Origin: Anopheles merus | Taxonomy: Eukaryota; Arthropoda; Insecta; Diptera; Culicidae | DNA length: 64,000 nt | Direction: 5' to 3' | Assembly (NCBI RefSeq): GCF_017562075.2 | Contig: NC_054083.1 | Coordinates: forward strand, 10,174,768 to 10,238,767 | Shown here: positions 24,046 through 35,860 of the stretch, in pieces | How positions within the stretch are numbered: the first letter of the stretch is position 1 | Layout: each line of letters opens with the position of its first letter | Notes under the pieces: model-generated | What the model was told of the DNA's origin: nothing | The model's database searches: none | The model's input: only the letters and a program-made list of their open reading frames with translations | Program-made: the position numbers and the translations under genes

Positions 24046-26022
24046 ACCCACCGACAACTGCCAGACGTGCGCCTGTGGACGAGACGGAAGCATGGGTAGG
24101 TGGATTTCTACCTCTCCCAGATTCTCAGTGGACACGCCTTCGTCCACGAGTTTCTGCACGTGTTCGGTTTTGCTCCGTCCCCGGAATGTCCCAGGTGCGC
24201 AGGGTCGGTCGAGTCGGTGGCCCATGTATTGTTCGTGTGTCCCCGTTTCGCGGAGGTTCGCCTGGAACTTACTGCATGGTATTAATGAAGACAACCTCGG
24301 TAGCCGTCTGCTGGAGAATGCGGAGTGGTGGGACCGCATCCAGCAAGCGGCTCGGCGGATCCTATCCGTTTTGCAGGAGGACTGGCGGGAGGAGCAGCAA
24401 GCTTTGGCAACCGCTGAAACTGCTCAGCCAGACTCTGCATCCAGCCCGCCCGAGGACAAGGTGGAGGCAGAGCGGAGACTGTTGAGGCGACGAGAGGTGC
24501 GCAACCGCAGCGCCCGGCGAATGGGGCAGCAGCGTTGGCAGAAACGGCTCGATGAGGTCGAGTTGCTACCAGCCGTGTTGGCACGCGTAGAGGCCAACGA
24601 TGCAGCAGAACCCACAGGGGAGGTCGAGGAAGAGGAGGCCAGCCCTGTATTGCCACCCAAGAAACATTTCACATACCTTTTACACTTAAACATGTCTTAA
24701 AAGATTTTACACTATGAGTGTACTGAGCCACATAGTTTTAACATGTCTTTTGAAGATGCCTAACAGTCTTTAAAGTTTTCAAACCTTTAAAATGTTCTGA
24801 AGTCGCTTATAAGACTGCAGACTAACTCCACTTTTTGTTTTAACAGACAGTCTGCTAGTCTGCACAAGCGCTTCCTAAAGCTATGTGCTGTTTAAAAAGA
24901 TCTTAGCCACACATATTGCACTACAAATCAACTGTACTTGTGATCAGGAAAGTCCTTCTGATCTTAAGCCAATGGAATCCATTTTTATTAATATGATTGT
25001 TCATTTGTGTGTACGATATGTGTTAACCATGTTGATATTTTGATAATCAAATTCATAGTTTACACGACAAATAGAAAAAAAGGCAATTTCCAAAACGACC
25101 TTCACCTCATGTTTATTATGACACTCGTTTTGGTGCTAATTGAGGGCGTTTAAAACGAATCTGTATTTGTTAATAATTTATTTTTAAACTAAAAAGGTGC
25201 ATATTATTGAGGCGCTTTGATATTTTTCAAATTATTATAATGTATTTCAACAGTAAAATTTTCTTGGCATAGATTTCTGCTCGTTAGCGCGCGAGATCAT
25301 CAGAAAAAATAACAATACAACATAAAAATCGTAAATAACTCTCAACCATTATTATGACTTCATATTTAATGCTTCATTGTTATCTCAAGAACATATCCAT
25401 AGCCATATGTTGAAATGTTGATAGTTTATTTGCGCCTCACGTTTTAAAGGTCTAGAAATGGTTTTAACTAGTAGTCTTAACAGAGTTCTGTAGCTGGGCC
25501 CTTTCAGTCTTAAGTTAGTTTTATTTTAGTTGTATGAGGTCATACACGACTTTCAAATGAAAAAGGAAGGCTTAATGAAATTTCCGTAGCAACATCGTTA
25601 AAACTATGATAAGATTTAAAATGTTCCTTGGGCCACTAAACTCCCCGCGCAGCCGGGAATTACCTCACTCTCCGAGGACATTGGAGAAGCGGCGATTGCG
25701 TTGTATTTACATGCAGCAAGAGTACCGCAGGAGGCATCAGGCTGAAGAGCTTGGAGCTGTACCGCAGAGACGCCAGCGACGCGACAGACTACCACCTTCT
25801 GCAGCGGAGCTAGAACGGCGACGGATAAACAAGCGGCGCAACAGCAGGGACCGGAGGCAACGGCGGCTGGAACATCGCAACAGAGAACGATATCTTTACG
25901 CGTTGAATTGGAAAAAAGACCCTATGGAGAGAACCGCTAGAGAACGGCTAACGAACATGGATAACGGAATACCTTTTAATCTAAATGTTATTAAATGCGA
26001 AAACGCTCCCCATGAAGCATAG
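24046..26022 (+). pseudogene. R1-like pol C-terminus, copy 2
   Basis: Homologous to 20266-21221 in copy 1. Contains CPRCAGSVESVAHVLFVCPR, where the FECPR of copy 1 is FVCPR, then a stop near 24263. A frame-shifted continuation carries ENAEWWDRIQQAARRILSVL. It is split by the insertion at 24656-25632 and resumes with NSPRSRELPHSPRTLEKRRL and a polybasic tail. The comparison with copy 1 gives the empty site of that insertion. Confidence 0.75.
24656..25632. mobile_element. 977-bp non-autonomous DNA transposon, TIR CCCAAGRAACATTT
   Basis: Terminal inverted repeats are CCCAAGAAACATTT (left) and CCCAAGGAACATTT (right, reverse complement), with CCA on both sides (24653-24655, 25633-25635). The homologous position in R1 copy 1 (about 20885, GAGCCACCAATCCCC) has no insert, so boundaries are supported by an empty site. 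AT-rich interior with no coding frame. A 3-bp duplication suits PIF/Harbinger or Academ-like elements, but the superfamily is unassigned. Confidence 0.85.
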
Positions 26023-26220
26023 GGGAATGAAGATATACAAGAATTTTAAAGTCACAAAAAAAGTTATCAATAAAGAGAAAGGCCCAAATGGGCAGAATTC
26101 CCGGGGGGGTGAGGGAGGGGGGGGAGAGTCCGTTAGTGGTAACCCCCTGTTGGTAAGAGCAAGTTCTTTTGGGATATCTTAAGTATGCATCAAAATAAAG
26201 AACTCAAAGAATTAAAAAAA

Positions 26221-26960
26221 GACGTGGACCTTGGTAACACTTGTTCGACGATACACGCCCCAGACTCGCTACCTGTTTGCCCCCTGTGCGGCGGGGACTG
26301 TCCAGCTCTCGCCCAATGCGAACGGTTCCAAAGAACAACGGTTGCTGCCCGGAGAGCGTTTGTAAAAGAACGAAGGATATGCTGTAAATGCCTTCGTTAC
26401 CATGGAGGCAGATGCTGCGTAAAACAGCCGTGCGCAGTGAATGAATGCAACGTGCAACACCACGAGCTAATTTACCTGGATGACCAGACACCAGCTAGTC
26501 CCAACCAGCGCGATCTTCGAAATGGTTCAGATAAGGTCGTTGATGATGGTGCTGCTAACGTTATCACTCATTCAGGTCGGAAAGATTCAATATGATTAAA
26601 ATACATATCCGTTACGCTGCACGTTCCCAGTGGGCGAGTAGATACGTTCGCCTTTTTAGATGACGGCTCTACATCCACGTTCATGGAGCTTGAGCTAATA
26701 CAGGAGCTAGGAGTTAGCGGAACACCGCACCCACTATGTCTACAATGAACAGGAGAAGTGACGAGAGAAGAAAAAGAATCGGTAAAGCTATCAGTGCGCA
26801 TATTAGGTCGCAGCAAGTCACATGCGATACACGAGCTAGTTCCACTGCACACGGTCAAAAAGCTTGCCTTTCCGGAACAATCTCTCAACGTATATACTCA
26901 TCTGAGAGACATTCCATTCGAGCCCTACCCCAACCGGCATTACCCAACCGGCATTATCGC
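26221..26960 (+). pseudogene. BEL/Pao gag-protease, 3' part of fragment 2
   Basis: Continuation of the BEL gag cut at 19872. The Cys/His block reads CPLCGGDCPALAQCERF, then RRICCKCLRYHGG and CNVQHHELIYLDDQ. From about 26600 the protease-like part reads PSGRVDTFAFLDDGSTSTF with frameshifts around 26590 and 26745. It fades at about 26950, where an unrelated repeat begins (also at 28497). No BEL reverse transcriptase follows. Confidence 0.78.
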
Positions 26961-27200
26961 GCGATTTTTATGTGTATCTATCATTTTTCTCATATTAACA
27001 TTCAGAAAATTTTTCGTTCTGCCTCGCTCTTCTGGGTGTTGGTCTGGTTTTGCTCGCATCTTGGCTGTGTCACACCAAACATCCTCATGTTTCATATGGC
27101 TCTTCTCTTTCAATCGTTGGAGAGAAACTCTTGCGTCTCGCTTTTCTGGGACTTGTCCAATTTCGCTTGCTACACCAATCGTTCACGCAAGCGTTCTCCT
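26951..27200 (+). repeat. Dispersed repeat, copy 1 (pair with 28497-28745)
   Basis: About 250 bp starting TATCGCGCGATTTTTATGTG and containing TTCTGCCTCGCTCTTCT and CTCTTGCGTCTCGCTTTTCT is closely repeated at 28497-28745. The second copy lies just upstream of the first exons of the large transposase copy B, so this unit may be the 5' end of that transposon family. Open frames across it are not conserved. Confidence 0.6.
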
Positions 27201-27225
27201 CTCGCCCGCTCTTTGTATCGTTGTA

Positions 27226-27580
27226 CAGGTACTCCCCGATATACGCTATCAATGCGGACCGGAGGCAATAGCATATCTCGAATATTAGCGAAAGTCGAAT
27301 TTCGAGGTTTTCAGTCATATTATAGCTAATTTTCGTATAATTTTGCATGAAGTGGTAGGTTTTAGCCACTAAATTAGTTATTTGATCTAATTTATACTGA
27401 ATTTCTTAATTTTATACCTTTTGAAATGGTTTTTAATATTCAACCAAAAGGGAATTTATTTTGCATTTGACATTCGATTTCTAAAATTAGTACAATTTGT
27501 TCAAAGAACTGTCAAATTTAGAAAAAAAGCGTATAGCGACATCGTGTATATCGAGTATGGCGTATATCGGGGAATACCTG
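27226..27580. mobile_element. TA-flanked MITE, CAGGTACTCCCCGATATACG
   Basis: 355 bp, with ends CAGGTATTCCCCGATATACG / CAGGTACTCCCCGATATACG inverted and TA on both sides. Related in layout to the CAGGCGGTCCCCGAGATACA and CAGTCTGTTCCCGAGTTACG MITEs in the window. Non-coding. Confidence 0.85.
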
Positions 27581-28490
27581 TATAGCCACACGAGGAAGGC
27601 GCTGCTTCGCGTTCACATGAAAATGTGGTAGTGTGAAATCAAGTTTGCAAGCGGTAGGACGCGTCGGTGTGTGTCCGTTTTTTTGTCTCGTGAAACCAGT
27701 ACGGAAAAACTATTTGGTAAGTACAGTTTTTTTATAAAAGGTTATATCAATTTATATCAAACTGAATTGTATTGATAATTGTGATATGAAATCAATTTCG
27801 TTTTTTTAAAGAAATCGTAACACACGCACGAACGGAAGTGAGCACGGACCACGACAGAAGCAATATTAAATTGGTTGGTAAGTATTGTGCTTGACGTTAA
27901 ATTGAACAGCTGTTGGCAAAATAGTTAATATTTCCTTCTATCCCTAGGAGTGCCGAAAACAGAACAGGAGATGAAAGAAGGCAGGAACGATCCGATCCTC
28001 CAACGTGCTAGCGCCTGGTAGGGGAGGAGCGGCAGGAAGGTAGAGACGAACATCCAGCTCGCTAGTGCAGCACGTGGGAGCAGCAAGAGGGAGGCAAGCA
28101 GGACGCGTACACACCATTCGACGAAGGCAAAGCTGGAGGAAAGGAAGAACGAGGAGATAAGGCAGGCAAGACGGGTACGTGTGTATCCCACACCGGTTTT
28201 AGGCAGTGTGAATTGTGTGAGTATGTAAGTATGTATGTGCGAGTAAGAAGGTACAATAAAGAGCGTAAGCATGTGCAGAATGGACAAATGAGAGTAAGAG
28301 TCTTTGTAGGGAGAATGGAGAGAATGAAAGAAATTGAACAATAATGTAGTATACAGAAACTAGATGTATGATACACGCTGTCGCACCGTTGCAGGGACGT
28401 GCTCTTTAGTGCTGCTAATGAGCACGATTTGAGAACGTTTTGAGCACGTTTTTTCTCATACAAAATTTTAAAATGTCGCACGATAATGTC
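27581..28490 (+). other. Non-coding stretch with splice-like sites
   Basis: Several strong donor-like sites (TTTGGTAAGTACAG at 27714, TTGGTAAGTATTG at 27873, ACGGGTACGTG at 28168) and acceptor-like CTATCCCTAG near 27947 suggest untranslated exons of a decayed gene, perhaps a 5' end related to copy B. No coding frame is convincing on either strand. 28364-28496 resembles 57452-57589. Confidence 0.35.
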
Positions 28491-28496
28491 GGTTGG

Positions 28497-28745
28497 GTAT
28501 CGCGCGATTTTTATGTGTATCTATCATTTTTCTCATTCTAACATTCAGAAAATTTTTCGTTCTGCCTCGCTCTTCTAGGTGTTAGTCAGTTTTTGCTTGC
28601 AACTTGGCTGTGTCACACCAAGAATTTGCATGTTTCATTTAGCTCATCTCTTTCCATCGTTGGTGAGCAACTCTTGCGTCTCGCTTTTCTGGGACTTTTG
28701 CCAATTTCTCTCGCTACAAAAATTGATCACACCAGCGCTCTCCGA
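28497..28745 (+). repeat. Dispersed repeat, copy 2
   Basis: Second copy of the unit at 26951-27200. It is followed by a probable untranslated exon ending at a donor near 28909 and an acceptor at about 28963, leading to the first coding exon of the large transposase copy B. Confidence 0.6.
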
Positions 28746-28979
28746 TCGATCGGTTGTGTTAAGCACATGAACACAACCATACCCTTTTCTCTCGATAATA
28801 GCTTTGTCAAACGTGTGCGAACATCTTTTGTGTGCAGTGTGTTTTTAGCCTCATCATAGCAAGCGTTTACCAGGAGTAAAATAGCATTACATACACGAAA
28901 GCGGAGAAGGTAAGAAGAAATTATGTTAGTTTGTTTTGTAGGAATAAAATATCTCTTTTTTAGCTAATAAAAAGTTGAA

Positions 28980-31900
28980 ATGTCCTTGGAATCATCGCGC
29001 AAATCAGGCCAGTTCTACAGGCAAATCAGGAAGCGAACTGCACAACAGGCAGAATATGAAGAAGGTTAAAGTAGTAGTGCAAGGCGCGTACGGATGGGTA
29101 AGTGTATGTATGTGTTTATGCGTATTCATTATCGATAATGTTCAAAATTCGTGTATATTGTGAATTGTTAACAGTGCTTTGTATATTGTGAACCATACTG
29201 TTATAGTATTTGATTTTAATCAACCGTGTGTATGCATTCGTGTACAGTGAGGTTTGCTTACATTAAAAACGTGTGTTTTCCTTCGTTTAGGCTCATGTTA
29301 ATTTAACTTTGGTGGTAGATCAATAGAAAGATATTTATGATAGCTAGATGTGATGGATTCAATTATTAATACATTGAAATTCCCCCGAACCGTCCGGAGT
29401 AGTCCAAATCGTCGAAGGCGTTGGAGCCACCTGGAGCCGCTGGACGGCTCCGACGGCCTCAACGGCTCCGTCTATTCGGACGGCTTCTGATTCTGTTGAC
29501 TCCGTCAAACGCCGTTGACTGGCTTCGAACGGTTCCGAGATTAAAGTTTGGCAAGCCGCTTCCGATTTTGGCACAGTCATTTGGTAGCAATACTGTTTTT
29601 TGTGGAATCTACTCAATCTAAAACAAGATCGTAGATCTGATGTAAGTTAAAGTAACATTTAAATTAAGGTATTAATTTAAAAAGCAATTTGAACTTATTC
29701 GGCTAGTAACTTAAGATAGTTGCTATGAGACCAAATATATCATAAACAAAAAATAACTCATTGTGGAATTGATGATATTTACTTGACAAAATGTTTTCAC
29801 ATGTAATTTTTTTAGCCCTCGTGCCAGCCTCTGAGACCGCTATGAATACACCAGAAGCAGATTCAAATGCTGTAGAATCCACACAAGGCTTGAGTTTTAT
29901 AAACGATGATGACGATAATATTATCGAAGTTATCAGCAGCGTGGGATTTAACCCACAAAACCACACTCTCCAAGAATACCTTCGATTTTGGGCTTTATCG
30001 TCAAACACTCCACATACACCGGTGAATATGTTGCTTCGAATACTCAGAGAAAAACAATATATCGGCTACCAAAGGATGCACGGACTTTGTTGCAAACCAA
30101 TCAAGCACTCAAGTCAATAATAAAAAACATCGGCACTGGTCAGTTTTGGTATCAAGGTGTTGCAAAATGTCTAAAGAACACGTTCAGGTATGTGATTAAA
30201 TCGTTAGAATATTGAATCGACAGCATGAGGTTTAGTACTTATAATTGTTTTTTTAATATATTTTTAATTTTTTTACTAGAAACGTTATGTTTGAGGCCAA
30301 TTCTGAATTGCCACTTACATTCTTTATTGATGGGGTGCCCTTGCACAGAAGCTCTCGCATAGCTTTCTGGCCCATATTGATGCGGATTCATACGATGCAA
30401 CATGTGCATCCTATGACCGTAGCATTTTTTGTGGGCCATCGAAACCGTCATCCACTCAAGAATACCTTTGTGAATTGGTTGACGAGTTGAATTTACTCAT
30501 GGAACAGAGTATTAATTTAGGTCGAAATGGCACATTAGTCAAAATAAAGGTGCGTGCCTGTGTTGCAGATTCGCCTGCTCGAGCATTCATTAAAGGCAAG
30601 TTAGTGCTGTATAATGTTATCCACTATGTGCTATATCTTTGTTTTCTTATTTTAGGCGTACAAGGTTTTGGAGGGAAACATGGTTGCATGAAATGCACGG
30701 TAGTTGGATATCGTCATTCCATTTCCAACGCCATGTGTTTTCCGATTGCCACGATGTTCCCTGCAAGAACCAATTAAGCCTTTCGTGGCATGGAATATGG
30801 AGAGCACCAAAAGGAAACAACGCCACTAATTAAACTTGACAATTTCGATATTGTAGAAGGCGTGATTGTGTCTGACAGGCTACATTTGATAGACCTAGGT
30901 GTGACTCGTAAATTTTTGCAGGGTTGGATATTTGGTCAATGGGGAGCGCCACAATTATCTCCTGAGGCCATATCAAACATGTCAATTGCTTTGACCAACA
31001 TTTCACTACCATCAGAAATTCACCGAAAGTTTCGGCAGTTAGACGATGTCAGATATTGGAAAGGCTCGGAGTATAGCACGTTTTTGCACTATGCTAATGT
31101 TTTTGTATTAAAAGACCGCATCTCTTCCGAGGCCTACAATCATTTTCTTTTGTATTTCTGTGGTATTACTTTTTTGTCCAGCAGTTTCTACAAAAATCAA
31201 TGGCATGTTGGTGGTCAAATGCTCACACTTTACGTGAAAGAATTTGGTCGCATATACGGAGAAGGTTATGTGAGTAGTAATGTTCACAACCTTGTACATA
31301 CAGAGTGTTTTCGAGATAAATTTGACACCTTGCCTTTGGGTTTATATCTCAGGGTTGAGTTGACGTATCGAAATGATTGATATGTCATTCGATTGCTAAA
31401 AGTTGTGCGAACAAGTGTAAAAAATTTCTAGCTCCGTAAATATGTGGAACCCGTCCGAATTGTACAAGCGCGTAACTTGTGTTATGATGGTTCGTGCCGG
31501 TCATACGAATCCCGAAATTCGTAAGGCGGCGATGTGTTCGCTGAACACCGTAAAAACAATACGCGTACAGCTCGAGGAGTGTGGTGAAGACGTAGATAGT
31601 GTTATTGTTCGCAAACAGCATAGCAGGCGGTCGGATTGTGTGCGGACCGACGCGTTCCTGGCCGGATTGCGGCAGCGGGCGACGGCCGATCCCGGCGTCG
31701 CCATCCGGGCCCTGGCGCGAGACGTTGGCGTGGCCCCGAGCACCGTCAAGGTGGCGTTAAATGAGGACCTGCGGTACGCGTCGTACCGTGGTGAAGCCGT
31801 GGATTGAGACGGTGGCGAATGGGCGGCCGTACGTTTGGCAGCAGGATTCTGCACCATGCCATACGGCCGTAAAAACACGCTCACTGCCAATTTCGACCGA

Positions 31901-32619
31901 TACACCAGCACCGACGTTTGGCCACTCAGCTCCCCTGACCTTAATCCTATGGATTACTTTGTGTGGGGCACAGTTGAGCGGGACACCAACAGGGCGTCCT
32001 GCAATACCAAAGCGGAGCTGATGGCCAGAATAAAGACCGTGTTTGCGGCCATCCCCAGAGACATGGTTGTCCGGGCTTGCGCGCGGTTCCGGAAGCGGGT
32101 GCAGGCGGCCATCGACGCGGAGGGGGGGTACTTCGAATAAAAATGCGGCAAACATGGTAAGCTAAACTTTGTAGATTTTTTTTTAATATTTAACATAAAT
32201 TTGATAAAAAAAATTTCCTATTCCCTCAGAAACTGTCAAATTTATCTCGACCACCCTGTATATATGACGAAGTAAAAAAGTTAGGACATTTATGGACCTT
32301 AAGCGCTTGCGATTTTGAAAATTTCTTACAAATTATGACACATCTCTTAAGGCATGGCCACAAGAGTCTAGAACAGGTTATTAACCGTCTAACAGAATTA
32401 GAGTACTTGAACTCCCCTAATACCTTGGACAGCAATCGTTCCTGTTTCCTTCAAAATAACGGTAACAAGGTTATTCTTCATTTACGAAATTTTATTCTGA
32501 ATAAGGGAAACCGGGATGGTTGGTTTCTCTCCTCTAATTTTGATGTAGTACGGTACAGTTCAGCAGAAATAAATAATCGTAGTGCGAGTTTTCGGGCAAA
32601 TAATTCGCGAAAAAAGTGA
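28980..32619 (+). pseudogene. Large DDE-type transposase (DUF4218-like group), copy B
   Basis: Spliced gene. First exon from 28980 reads MSLESSRKSGQFYRQIRKRT. Exon 29816-30187 carries LRFWALSSNTPHTPVNMLLR with a one-base frameshift near 30050. Exon from 30280 reads LTFFIDGVPLHRSSRIAFWP and, after a frame change, PSKPSSTQEYLCELVDELNL and VRACVADSPARAFIK, ending at a GC donor (AAAG/GCAAGT, 30599). Exon from 30656 has GFGGKHGCMKC, a TAA near 30775, TTPLIKLDNFDIV and LPSEIHRKFRQLDD. A mariner derivative interrupts it at 31301; removing that plus one TA rejoins NVHNLVHIYDEVKKLG in frame. It ends near 32619. Non-functional as read. Superfamily assignment (CMC/EnSpm-like) is tentative. Pairs tail-to-tail with the gene ending at 33130. 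Confidence 0.62.
31301..32258 (+). mobile_element. Mariner-like deletion derivative, copy 2
   Basis: 958 bp with inverted ends CAGAGTGTTTTCGAGATAAA (left) and CAGGGTGGTCGAGATAAATT (right, reversed) and TA on each side. Inside are the N-terminal transposase frame (31442-31804) ending RYASYRGEAVD and a second frame with VVKPWIETVANGRPYVWQQD, so the central region with the first catalytic Asp is deleted exactly as in the copy at 4995-5864. The two copies are almost identical across the shared part. It interrupts the large transposase copy B. Confidence 0.88.
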
Positions 32620-33369
32620 ATATTTGGTTGCCCAATATCATCTGCTATTTTATTTATCTGCAAAAGTAACATTAATTGTGTTTTGGAGCCAATAGTAGAA
32701 TTTGATCCATGCAATATTATTGCTAAATATTGCACATTAATGTTAAACGACCAAGGCGATGCGCTTTTTATACCATTGGTACATACTTTTATTGAGCCAA
32801 CTGGTGATGCAGGTATTGCTGTAGCTTTATAGCTTCAGCAATACTGCAGTTTTACTTTTCGAATTGTAGCCAAGTTTAAGTAAAAAAAGCATATGTGTAA
32901 TAATGCATATTGTTTTGCCGTCTTAGTATCTAATGAACCCGTATGTTTTGGATTAATGTTTCAATTCTTCTTTTTATTTCCCAATATGTTATGCACTTAT
33001 TTTCACATGATCTATTTTTCAATACCAAAGAAATACCGAAGAATTTTAGCAATACCGAATGAAGAACTTCTTGTTATTCCAAAACACAGAATAAAAAAGA
33101 TTTATGGATTAATACAATTTTTTTTGCACTCACATATTCTCAGACACAATACGCGTTTTTGGAGCTGGCTTGCGCTGTTCGAGTAAATACTCCCGTCTTG
33201 TACTATTTTTAAACTTATCTTGCATAATTTTTTTTAATTTTTCGTTTGTTAACACTCCAAGCTCTAATAAAAGATCTACCACGTTTTTAAAACGTTTAAA
33301 AAAATTTTTGTGCTTTTTTTTGTTAATTTACTGAGCAACTGTTTTGAAAACAGTACGTCGATTGCAGTG

Positions 33370-34488
33370 TAGTGTTGGCCGTTCCGGTCCGAACCTAGTA
33401 AAAAAGTTCCGTTCTTTATGTAGGCCGTTCCGTTCCGATCCTTTATACAAAATCGTTCCGTTCCGTTCATTCCGTTCTTTCCGTTCTTTCCGTTCATTCC
33501 GTTCCGTTCCGTTCATTCCGTTCATTCCGTTCCGTTCCGTTCATTCCGTTCTTTCCGTTCATTCCGTTCCGTTCAATTCGTTCTTTCCGTTCACTCCGTT
33601 CCGGTCTTTGCCGTTTCAATATTGTTAGCAAGGTGCTATCGTTCGTGCGTTCCGTTCTTTAAAAAAACCGGCTTTGTCCGGCTGTTGCATGCTGTTGCTG
33701 TGCTGCATGCAAGATAACTGTTCACTCTTTTTCGCACACAGTATGTGTTGCCTGTGCACTCTCCCATGCTCACAGGAATATTCATCACACTTCGTCGCGT
33801 ATCGTTTATAAAAATCGTGATAAGCGAAACCAAAAATTATTTTATGCCGCGATATCCGCTTGATCTTGGCGCTCGGCATGATTCCAATATTTAGCCATTT
33901 GATTCGAAGCATTCTGTTCCATTCGACAACCGTTTGAGTGCCGTGATGTTGTAAACGATTTATGTGAAAAAAAACTATTTGTTTTAAGTAGTAAGTGAAA
34001 TTCAAATAATTAGTCAATCTCGTGATACAATCGTCAACTCGGACCACTCAATAACTTCGGCATGGGTAAAATCCTCGAATGGATCGTGCCCCCATACGCT
34101 GGAATGATTATCCTGCTATGGGCATTTAAGTTACTGATAGCCAAGCCTATTAGTGGTACAGGAAGGCTTTGACCGAAAATGGTCGTCGCATCTAAAAAGT
34201 TTAAAAAATGCTAGATAATAGCTGTATGCTTTATATTAGCACAGCTGGTACAGCTTACTGGGCATAGGTTGAACCCATCTAGATTTGGTGATTTCAGAAT
34301 GATGATTTAAGAAACGCCTTTTCATATCCTGTCTCAAGTAACACCCCCCCTCCCCCCTCCCCCCCGAATGACAGTTTGGCTTCTAAGCTCTGGGTCGGTT
34401 CATTTGCACCCCAGGTTCACGTTCCGTTCTTTTTGAAAAATGAACTAGTTCCGTTCCGTTCCTTTTTTTAACGAAATTCCCAACACTA
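33370..34488. mobile_element. hAT-like non-autonomous element with TTCCG repeats, 1,119 bp
   Basis: Inverted ends TAGTGTTGG / CCAACACTA with the 8-bp direct repeat TTGCAGTG on both sides (33362-33369, 34489-34496). The left arm holds GTTCCGTTCATTCC-type repeats (33420-33610) and the right end shorter ones in the same family. It contains a SINE-like segment. A minus-strand open frame at 33625-34047 has no family features I recognise. It interrupts the DUF4806-like gene of copy B. Confidence 0.9.
34018..34205 (+). mobile_element. SINE200-like fragment inside hAT element
   Basis: GATACAATCGTCAACTCGGA, GGCATGGGTAAAATCC and a later GCCAAGCCTATTAGTGGTAC match the layout of the SINE at 9420, but the GAA tail is absent. 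A further tRNA-like string, TAGCACAGCTGGTACAGC with GGTTGAACCC, lies at 34235-34285. Confidence 0.5.
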
Positions 34489-35860
34489 TTGCAGTGTGAA
34501 ATACGTATGCCGAACGCGAATCGTTTGCTCTTTTTCTTATGTATCCGATGACATTTTCACGAAATTGTTTTTTTAGCAGCTGATCGTTATACGTTAGCAG
34601 CTCGCTTTCATTTTGCATTGGATTTAAATTAAACATTTCAGCATTTACAGTAGGACAGATCATATTTGATTGCAGTGCATGCTCAAATGCTTGGCGTAAG
34701 TTTCGTTGTTCTCGTATTATGATGTCTAATTTTTTATGTATGTTTTCAAACTCTGTTTTATCCATTACAGTTCCTTCAAATGCAGATTGAACTGCAAGAC
34801 TTGAGAATATTGCAGGAGATGGTTGTGATGTAAGTAGAAAGCCTTCCATACTAATTGAGTCGCAATTTTTTTGGGGCTGCATAGATGATTGAGCCTGATT
34901 AACCTGACTCGACGGTCGAATATTGGAAACGTTCGTACACAAAATACTTAGAGAGATAGAGCGTTCCAAGCACGGCATTTCTAATTGAAACTGACTTCCG
35001 AGTTCATTAGTAGGTGATAAGGTGAGCGGCGAAAATTGAGATGATTCAATAAACTGATTTATTGGCTCGACCTGACTAACCGAATTAGATGGACGAAGCC
35101 GAACCACATTCATTAGCAAAGGCCCAGCTGCACTATCAAAATCATAAACTGGACCCGAAGAAACTTCCATTGGTGGTTCTGCGTCCTGATTTATTGATTG
35201 TACCTTTGTGGTCGAACTCGATGGACGAAGAAGCCGGGTCACATTCATGTGCACCGGCCCAACTGCACTATTAAAATCATAAGCCGGTGGCGAAGTATCT
35301 TCCGATAGTGCAATGCTTGACTTAGAATGTGAGTATGTTTTCCTTCGGTAAGCTGTAATGGATGGAACACTACTGTCTTTCCTTCGGTTACTACTTCTGC
35401 TGCTTTATTTTTCAGCTGCACTGGAAGTGTTACTTTTGTTCTCGGTTTCATTGATGCTGGTAATGGTAAAACACTTCCTTTCAATTTGCGTTCTAAGGCA
35501 GCATTCTTCTGTAACCTTTTTCCCTGCAAATATGAAATATGTGCATATGTAAATATAAATTCAATGTTTTTTTTTTAATATGCAATGCTCCCATTTGGAT
35601 ACTTACGGCGGTATTTCGCATAGCCATTTTAGAAAACATTTTATTTGCTGTTGAAAACACGATAAGCGATTGAAAACATTCCACACCATACTGAGCGTTT
35701 CTACATACACCGAGACTACAGGTGAGAAATGGCTGTGAGAGAATTGACAAGCGGTTTCTCACGCCGGTGTGTGTAGAAGATCCGATGGGCGCCGAGATGA
35801 GACTTTTCGAAACTGTCTGTCAAATTCGATTTGATTTGTAAACAATCATTTGGTTTCAAA

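Larger units (their letters stand above)
21523..26220 (+). mobile_element. R1-clade non-LTR retrotransposon copy 2, rearranged
   Basis: Second copy in the same BEL target. GACGTGGACCTTGG precedes it (21509-21522) and follows it (26221-26234). Order: gag C-terminal part, endonuclease, start of reverse transcriptase, an inverted palm/thumb segment (about 23630-24045), C-terminal domain with a 977-bp insertion, 3' UTR, and GAATTAAAAAAA tail. The 5' end is within gag, so it is also 5'-truncated. Confidence 0.85.

Noticed and set aside
27925..28481. Minus-strand Ser/Leu-rich open frames near 28 kb
   Set aside because: They are antisense to sequence with plus-strand splice-like sites, have no family motifs, and two frames overlap each other.
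29380..29600. GGCTCCGACGG-rich stretch as another minisatellite hAT element
   Set aside because: Short repeats are present, but neither inverted ends nor an 8-bp duplication could be found.
33420..33610. TTCCGTTCATTCC array looked at first like a CRISPR or regulatory array
   Set aside because: Units vary in length, have no spacers, and lie in the arm of a hAT-like element in a eukaryotic genome.
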